Origin: Deroplatys truncata
Taxonomy: Eukaryota > Arthropoda > Insecta > Mantodea > Mantidae
NCBI GenBank assembly: GCA_030765065.1
Contig: CM060990.1
Coordinates: 462,653,321 to 462,717,320 of the forward strand
Reading direction: 5' to 3'
DNA: 64,000 nt
Shown piece after piece: positions 57,468 through 64,000 of the stretch. Below the pieces are notes generated by a model. The model saw only the letters and a list, made by a program, of their open reading frames with translations. It made no database searches and had not been told where the DNA came from. Every line of letters begins with the position of its first letter. Within the stretch, counting starts at the first letter, position 1. The translations under genes were made by a program, and so were the position numbers.

Positions 57468-58952
57468 TTATGCAGAGCTCACAATGTTGTAATAGCTATA
57501 AGCGTATGTAGATATTCCATCATCTGCAATCACCGTTTTGTCGTCATAAAATGATAGAGAAATTTTGTTTGCTTGAACTACTGAAACAATATGATGGCGT
57601 GACTGAGTTAAATTCACCTGTGTCCTTATCATTTTATTGTTTTTAGACAATCCACATAACTATAGAATGTAATATATCGGTTAATAGCCCTTCGTTTATA
57701 CCCTTATTATTTTTAATTACACTTCCATCAATATTCAGCGCATACAATTTTGGTCTAAGATCCACAAAGCGTTGAATCATTTTTTTCTGTGACTTCATCT
57801 TTAGATTTTCCCAACGCCTTTTTGTTTTGTGTTGAATAGCACATATATGCTTTGTTGGGTAATCAGAGGTATATATGTACTCAAACATGGGTAGTTTATC
57901 CTGGTATATAACTGTTGTAGTTACTTGATGGATTAAGGCATCAGTATCCATATACAGCAGTTTCAGGTTTTCAGCTCCATAATATGGAAGTAAAACCTGA
58001 TATTGACACGACTGCATGAAGGTTTTAAAATGTTTAGCACACTCATACATATGTATATTGTTTATTAAACACAATCTGTCGTAAAGATATATGTACAGTA
58101 GCTAAGTTATCTCCATATGTAGTTCCAACAGTGAATGTAAGTTTTTTCAAACCTTTACTATCTCACAAGCCGTTCCGGGTATTCTCCATAATTTTCGCGA
58201 ACATTACATTGTTGAATAGCTTGTAGAGAAACTTCTCATAATCGTTTCTAGCACCTTGTCGTAGCTTGTTATTAAATTCGGTGTCTGGTTATAATCATCG
58301 CGATTGCCGAAATCGTAGCGGAAGATGAATTTTTGTTAGTTGTATTCCATGAGAGAGAGAGCCCGTTTCAAGGTCCTATAGTGGACAACATAGCTTCTTC
58401 GATATCCAAGGTGAAGAATTTAGCTTCCTTGTAGAAGAATCCTTTGGTTTCAAATACTCGGATAGGAATGGTAAATCATTATACTGGTCATGGAGCTCCG
58501 CAGCATATTCGATATTAACATCTAAAATATATCCGTGATGCTCATCTTTCAAACTATTTAGGTTGATATCTTCAGGGGAACCTTACTGAAATCCTCCATA
58601 ATGAAGAGCCTGGCACATTGCACAACCATATTGGTATTGGCGTCGTGTGTGATAAATTGAGATGCTTTCAGAGGATCAAGGTTCTCCATGTAGGAATTAT
58701 GAGTCTCTGCATACCGGTGGAAAACTTGGCACAAACCTCCAATTCTACTGCATTCCACCATGAGAAGCTGGTCGTAATCCTGTAGCAATTCCAGCTCAAT
58801 TATGGTATATAGAAGCACGGTGTCCCATGTAATTCCTGGAGAGGTAAAATAATGAGCAAGATCATCTCTGTGTGTTTTCAGAGTCTGCTATCTGAATGTC
58901 ACAAAGACATCAACCAAGAGAAGAACATATGAACTTAAGTAGAGGCCGCAAA
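57468..58952 (-). pseudogene. Family B DNA polymerase fragment of element 2
   Basis: The minus strand carries the C-terminal half of a polymerase, roughly 65-70% identical to element 1 where frames can be followed. It reads LELLQDYDQLLM (~58790), FHRYAETHNSYMENLDP, a frameshifted motif A region (THDAN), a degenerate motif B region near 58200, motif C as YMDTDALIHQV (~57950), FVDLRPKLYALNIDGS, and the C-terminus (DDGISTYAYSYYN) ending at 57468. Many shifts and stops are present. It retains about 19 bases near 58515-58535 that both arms of element 1 lack. It breaks off at 58952 against the SINE tail. Confidence 0.75.
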
Positions 58953-59245
58953 TTAAATTAAATTGAGTTTTATTTACGGACGCTCTTTAACTGCTATGGT
59001 CCTTAGCGTCCCATTCTATATTAAGCGTGTAAGACCGGTAGTTTTGCTCAGAGGCCTCTCTATAAGGCTGAGGTTATTTTACGTGACGTAAATCTACGAC
59101 ACGCGACCACAGGCTTTACTTCCATTCTGAAGGATGCCATACGAAGAATTTTTACGCCGGAAAATATTCATCCCCTCATCCAGGTTTGAACCAATGATCT
59201 CGCGAACTAGTCGCTAGCGAGGCAACCACTACACCATGGAGAACG
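58953..59245 (-). mobile_element. tRNA-derived SINE (family S3), second copy
   Basis: Reverse-strand homologue of 31717-32025: tail AATTAAATTAAATT at 58953, shared body (AAGAGCGTCC, GTCGTAGATTTACG) and B-box GGTTCAAACC, ending at the A-box head near 59245. A clear TSD was not found, probably because the neighbouring LINE boundary is rearranged. Confidence 0.8.
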
Positions 59246-59249
59246 GCTG

Positions 59250-60330
59250 ATGCCCTCAATGTCGTCCCACAACCACCTATCTACATCTCCCAGGATTTCT
59301 CTGCTTCTCTGTGCAGGTTAAAGGAAGCCCTAACAAGGGTTACGTGATTCCCAGGGCCCCGGTTTCTCACGACTTCTGGGTGAAAACCAGGAATATCTTT
59401 GACTATGGGCACATGGTCAATACCTTCGGTAGCGACGGGTCTAATTGCAGCTGACGGCATTAACGCAGAACCAGGTTACAGGGTAGTCGTGAAGATCGTT
59501 CTCTAAATGGGGACAAGAAAGCCATGATGGAGCTGACGATGGCGCACCTGTCGGTGTTCGGCGTGGACCATCCCCAGCGATTCAATAGAGTCAGGACATC
59601 TCTCCCGATGCACCTGGTGGACGTGGTCGCTACAGACGACCTGAACAGACTGCGGGGGTTCGAGTTCGTCCTTCGCTTTCGAGTGAAGATAGAGCTCAAC
59701 CGCCACCCAATCAACCCGGTCCAGTGTAACCGGTGACAGCAGCTGCGACATACGGCAGCGAGGTGTACGGTGTCGGTCTCGTTGTGCACGAAGTGCCCTG
59801 GCATCATGAGTCAGCCGCCTGCAACGTCACCCCTCCCGAGCGAAAGTGTGCTCTAAGCCGCGGATTGGGCCATGGGTCCCACTATAGTAGCTTTCTAGAG
59901 TACCAGCAGCAGTTTGCCCTGTTTGGCAACCTGCGGAAAGGTACGCCCCGAAGCGAGCATTTGGCGAGCGAGCGCCCATCATAGAGGCCTTCCCGGCGGC
60001 TCGATTCAGAACGGTCGCTCCACAAGCTAGCCCTGTGCGGGATGCGGGTGGCCCGGTGTCTGTTCGGGAGACCAGGAGCAGGCCCAGGACCAGGTGGGAG
60101 AAGCCCCAACCATCTCGGGACGGAAGGAGGGACCTTCGACGAGCAGAGCCCCCTAGGACCAAAGACCTTAGACGATATTACCAGAGTGAGATGTACCAGG
60201 AGGTACTGCACTGTGAGATTTGATGGAAACTTACACCCACGTGCTCCGTCATCTCATGGAGCGGCCGTTGAAGACACGCTCCATCCTCACTACCTACGCC
60301 GGCTTCTTCCAACACCTTTCCACACCTAAC
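59250..60330 (+). pseudogene. LINE ORF1 (Gag-like, zinc knuckles), broken
   Basis: It begins with PPIYI-like text, then an open frame 59524-59736 (MELTMAHLSVFGVDHPQRFN...FVLRFRVKIELN). A CCHC knuckle follows in which the second cysteine codon is now TGA (CNR-stop-QQLRHTAARC, near 59726-59760), then a second knuckle split by a shift (CTKCPG / HESAAC) and a third cysteine cluster (RKCALSRGLGHG). ORF1 proteins of Jockey-type LINEs bind the element RNA. GC content is distinctly higher than in the surroundings. Confidence 0.65.
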
Positions 60331-60337
60331 TTACTCA

Positions 60338-62849
60338 ATGACCCTTAAACCCATCTTCAAAGTACTAACTTGGAATCCTAGAGGCTTACGCAGGCGTAAG
60401 GCAGTAATTTCAGATTTCCTAGATTCAAACAACATACACGTAGCACTCATCACAGAAACACATCTAAGCAGTAACTTTAGATTTATTATACCGGAGTATA
60501 TTTCACATAGGAAGGATAGGAACAACAGCGACGGAGGTACAGCCATTATCATAAAATAAAACATAGTATATGACGTAGCTCTTCTCCCACAATTCGCGAC
60601 GCTGGAAGGAATACGGTTGTTCATCACTATTGAGAATGCTCGAACTTTAGCGATAGTGGCGTATAACCCACCAGAGCTATTAAAGACGGGGGAAATTTAC
60701 CATAATCCTCCAAATCAAAAACAGAGTACTAATACCAGGAGCCCTCAATGCCAAGCAAAACATTTGGAATTGCAGGCACACTAATGCAGCCGGAGTTGCA
60801 CTACTTCAGGACGAAAACAATCCCGACCTTCTAATTCCTACTCCAAATGAGCCCACCTACATTGCCTTCTACAGAAATTAAAGCTCTGACGTCCTGGACA
60901 TAGCAATCGCTAGGCACATAAACCAAATATTTACGTTACAAGTTAGAAACGAACTATCGTCTGACCTCCGGATCTTGACTCAGCCATAAACCAGCTTGAA
61001 GATACAATTATGTTGGCAACAATCACGGCAGTACCGTTACACGTACCGAAGACATATGATATAAAACGTACAGCGGATTGTATAGCACTAGCAGAGGAGC
61101 AAGACGCAAATGGCAACGAACTCGCCACATCGTGGATAGTTTTCCAAATTCCAACAACTTATACCGCCCAACTTTAGACAACCTAGATCACAAAACAAAT
61201 TCAGTGTGGCGGATAGCGAGATACTTGACCCGTGATATAGCACGCATACACCCCCTACACCACAACCAAACAATAACAATCACAGACAAAGAAAAAGGCG
61301 ACACATTGACTGACGCGCTCCAAGATACACTAATCCTGAACGAAGCTCCCTCTTGTCCACACTTTACAGCGAATACAGAGATGGCAACCCGAGAATTTCA
61401 TGAACATCAACCGCAAACGTAGTTGGTAAAACCTGCCGATCTGAAATCATATAAATATTCAAACATCTTCCTCAAGGAAAAGAACCGGCGCCGGACAAAA
61501 TACCCAACGTCGCACTCAAACGCCTACCTGATGACGCCATACAACTATTACCGAAAATACTCATCTTTGTTTTAACACAACAGCTGTTCCCCAATGATGC
61601 GAAATTGCCCAAGTAATTCACATCCCGAAAAAGCAGAACCTCTCCAATCCCAACATTTATCACCCAATTGGTCTACTTGAAACATTTGACAAGCTACTGG
61701 AAAAAAGTAATAATAAGAAGACTAAACGCAGCAATCATTAAATGCAACATACTCATTCCGGAATAGTTCGGCTTCCAAGCTAAACATTCTACGACCCTGC
61801 AACTATTAAGGTCCACAGAGAACATCACAGATGGGTTTAACATACGAAAGTCAACAGGAGCATTACTCCTAGACGTCGAACGGGCTTTCGACAAAGTATG
61901 TAATGCGGGAATACTGAAAACGTATCATTAGACATTAGGCATTCCGGACTCGCTTATAAAACTAATGGCTAATTACTTAAAGGAGAAAGTTACAATCCTC
62001 TGTGAACAGCAGTCGGTCCACCATTACACCCATTAAAACGGGCGTCCCCTGGGAAGTTTACTCGGACCTACGCTATTCAACTTATATAAAAACGACATGC
62101 CCAAAACCATCAACACCACCCGTTATATATATGCGGACGATACAATAATTGCGCAATCACTCAAACTGCAAGTAATACACACCCGTCTTCAGAATACCCT
62201 CAGAGCACTAGAGAGATGGCTCCCAAACTGGCGGATCAAACTAAATACCCCAGCCAAGTAATAATTTTCACAAAAGGGATAAATCGCAGATTCCCAAGAC
62301 ACAGTTTACAATCGCTCACTCACTTCGGTGAGAACATAAACTGGACCGCGAATGTAACGTGGCTAGGGCTCAAAATGAAGGTCTAACATAGCAAGTTCAT
62401 ATAAACGCAGTTAGAGGAAAAGTAAACGCTGAATTGGGTGCACTATATCCACTAATAAAGTTAAACCTCCAATCAAGTCTAACGTTCTACAAAACACTAA
62501 CGCCCCATTCTAAACTTATGCAGCGCCTGTGTGGGGATGCGCCGCAAAAAACACACATCAAAAGACTCCAATCCTTCCAAAATAAAATCGTACGTTTAGC
62601 ATTGAAGGTGGCAGTATAGCACCCGCCATCATACTACATGATGAACTGAAAATGCATACTATAGAGGAATTTATTAAAATACCTACGTTTGATATATACA
62701 CAAAGCTTACCACACATCACAAGCCTTTAATACATGATTTAGCAACTGCAACTACACCACCGAAACGAAAAAAACACAAAGATCCTCTTTCAATGTTCTA
62801 CCGAATATTGTTTAATAAAGCGAAAAGCCTAACATCCAACAATTCCTAG
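60338..62849 (+). pseudogene. LINE ORF2 (endonuclease + reverse transcriptase), broken
   Basis: It starts MTLKPIFKVLTWNPRGLRRRK with the endonuclase Asn block and the catalytic Glu motif (ALITETHL), closing with GGTAIIIK before the first stop at 60557. Downstream, in changing frames, reverse transcriptase blocks appear: PDKIPNVALKRLP (~61490), GFQAKHSTTLQLL, LLLDVERAFDKV (catalytic Asp, ~61870), a PLGSLLGPTLFNLYKND segment and YADDTIIAQ (catalytic YADD, ~62130). The C-terminal domain (THIKRLQSFQNKIVRLALKV; HTIEEFIKIPTFDIY) ends at 62849. Numerous stops make it inactive. Confidence 0.75.
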
Positions 62850-63589
62850 ACAACCTCCAAAGATCCCCTAATTGACTAAGAATAAGACTAATCTCCCTAC
62901 ATGACCTCACTGTTACAGATTTCCAGTCCATTCCGCAGCCTTCGAAGTCGTTGCGCTACCCAGTCAAGGCTGTTCCGGGAGAAAAGTGCCTCCACGTTAG
63001 GCACACTTGTGCAGCTGCGCCGAGATGGGTTGACTGCTTATCTATGTGGTCACAACGACGAGCAGCAATAAATTATGAACCACGAGAAGACGGGTAACAT
63101 AATTTTGCCAAAAGCAGCTTGGACGTCCCGGGAGATCCTCCTGGCGGAATTGCAGACGCTCTTCCCGTGGGGAGGAATAGCAGAAGACCTTTTAAGACGA
63201 TTGGTTAACGCCAAGAACTAGTTTACCTACAGGCTAACAGTATTTACTTTTAACCATAGGCTAAGGCATAGCACATAACTTAGTTTAGACATGTAATCAT
63301 GACATTTGCACTAACTGCAAGAACGTAAATCAGTGTATATCCCTTTTATGTACGTGATTAACACTATTATTATAATTATTTAGCACTTACAGCAGTTGTA
63401 ATGTGCGAGTAAGCACCCGGGATTACTCAGGGTGATAGTCATCTGTAATTCTGGGTAACTAACTCTTGACGCACTCGCATGCAATGCTTGCCAGCATCAC
63501 ATCTTTCATTGACACTAATCGGGGTGCTATGCGGGACCCGAATATTATATACAAAAACAGAAACTGTTAACGCGAACTAACATGTAGAG

Positions 63590-63885
63590 GGGTGTTTAGT
63601 GGGTATACCTCGATTGAGCGGCGCGCCCCACATATTCCCCCGGTCATTGCACTCCGACTGGGGTCAAATGCAGCAATGCATGTTTCCTCCCATCGAAAAA
63701 AACCTTAGACCTTCATTGTGCTATTTTGCTTCGAGGCAAGAACATCATCTCCTCTAAGCGAGATCAGCTCTCGAGTGTGTCTAGAAGTTGCAAAGGCGAA
63801 GAGGTGTGTTCCTTTGAATAAGTCGATTAAGTATATACTGCTCAGTATTTATAAGGATTTTTGTGGTGCTTAGCAGATTGTAGAG
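63590..63885 (+). promoter_or_regulatory. Leader/promoter region of the element 2 polymerase gene
   Basis: CTTCATTGTGCTA at 63711 matches the initiator of element 1 (8781), and the following 170 bases align loosely (GAGGCAAGAACATC, GGTGAAGAGGT-like and CCTTTGAATAAG blocks). Unlike element 1, no TATA box lies 30 bases upstream; the position reads CCCATCGAAAA. The left boundary against the LINE is uncertain. Confidence 0.5.
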
Positions 63886-64000
63886 ATGAAGAGTACTATA
63901 TTACAGGAAGTATTTCCAAATAGAAAGTGTGCTAACAAATGTGGTAAATGTGAAAAAGAGCTTTCTACAAATCTATCGCACCAGGCGACACGAAATGGGC
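63886..64000 (+). CDS. N-terminus of the element 2 polymerase (partial)
   Basis: An ATG at 63886, in the same position relative to the initiator as the element 1 start, opens a frame that runs off the window after 38 codons (MKSTILQEVFPNRKCANKC...). It has the paired cysteines (CGKCEKE) at the place where element 1 has its N-terminal zinc-finger region. Whether the rest of the gene is intact cannot be seen. Confidence 0.55.
   Translation, partial: MKSTILQEVFPNRKCANKCGKCEKELSTNLSHQATRNG

Larger units (their letters stand above)
59250..63400 (+). mobile_element. Jockey-clade non-LTR retrotransposon (LINE), degenerate
   Basis: ORF1-like sequence with zinc knuckles is followed by ORF2 with an apurinic-type endonuclease and a reverse transcriptase, both rightward. 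The 3' boundary is uncertain; a TA/TTA-rich stretch near 63362-63385 may mark it. Stops and shifts occur throughout. Together with the SINE it replaces part of the left arm and loop of element 2. Confidence 0.75.
54412..64000. mobile_element. Second, diverged palindromic polymerase element (element 2), incomplete
   Basis: It starts AGTAGTTATAGAAGAG, and its first ~150 bases align with the tip of element 1 (shared ATAGGGAAA, GGAGG and GTTGAAGG blocks). Then come repeat-rich arm sequence, a conserved polymerase 3' UTR, a minus-strand polymerase fragment (57468-58952), a SINE plus LINE interruption, and at about 63590 onward the leader and plus-strand start of a polymerase gene. The order is the same as in element 1. 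The right arm and end lie beyond the window. The expected left TSD would be 54406-54411 (CTCGAA), which cannot be tested here. Confidence 0.7.

Overview
This is a eukaryotic window, almost certainly from an arthropod (probably an insect) with an AT-rich, transposon-filled genome. I see no intact host gene. Nearly everything recognisable is a mobile element or a relic of one: piggyBac, IS630/Tc1-type, mariner, hAT, a THAP-domain (Kolobok-like) transposase, Jockey-type LINE pieces, several tRNA-derived SINEs, and a dispersed repeat carrying a GT microsatellite. Many are nested, and target-site duplications (TSDs) often allow the order of insertion to be read.

The most notable object is an 11.3-kb element at 3924-15196. 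Its two arms (3924-8292 and 10421-15196) are near-identical inverted repeats of 4.4 and 4.8 kb around a single-copy loop of about 2.1 kb. The loop plus the right arm hold one full-length but frameshifted family B DNA polymerase gene (8920-12543, +). The left arm holds an inverted copy lacking the N-terminal third (6170-8270, -). Outside the polymerase, each arm is built from three tandem arrays. The element begins AGTAGG and ends CCTACT, and it is flanked by a 6-bp duplication (TTCCGG/TTCCTG), which fits Polinton/Maverick integration. No integrase, capsid, ATPase or protease gene is present. It sits inside an IS630/Tc1-like transposase gene whose two halves lie at 3447-3923 and from 15197 on.

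A second, clearly diverged member starts at 54412 and runs off the window. It has the same type of terminus, array-rich arm, minus-strand polymerase fragment (57468-58952) and, beyond a SINE/LINE interruption, the same initiator motif and a plus-strand polymerase start (63886). Two diverged copies with one layout suggest that the palindromic, polymerase-only architecture is a family trait and not an accident.

Layout: 1-654 3' end of a piggyBac element; 1934-3450 tandem duplication containing the left end of the IS630-type element; 3447-16755 that element, interrupted by the palindrome and a SINE; 17632-20472 a second IS630-type transposase (-), split by a dispersed repeat and a SINE; 24722-25448 internally deleted mariner; 28127-28980 5' end of another piggyBac; 31090-32990 hAT transposase relic (-) with a SINE; 33690-35890 inverted repeat around a SINE; 36236-39183 non-autonomous hAT-like element; 41850-46513 THAP/Kolobok-like relic (-) split by a hAT element at 43333-46447; 47930-48345 LINE ORF1 fragment; 48455-49440 dispersed repeat with a SINE; 53053-54287 full-length mariner; 54412-64000 second polymerase element with nested SINE and Jockey-like LINE. 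All coding relics appear broken except the short open ends at the window edges.
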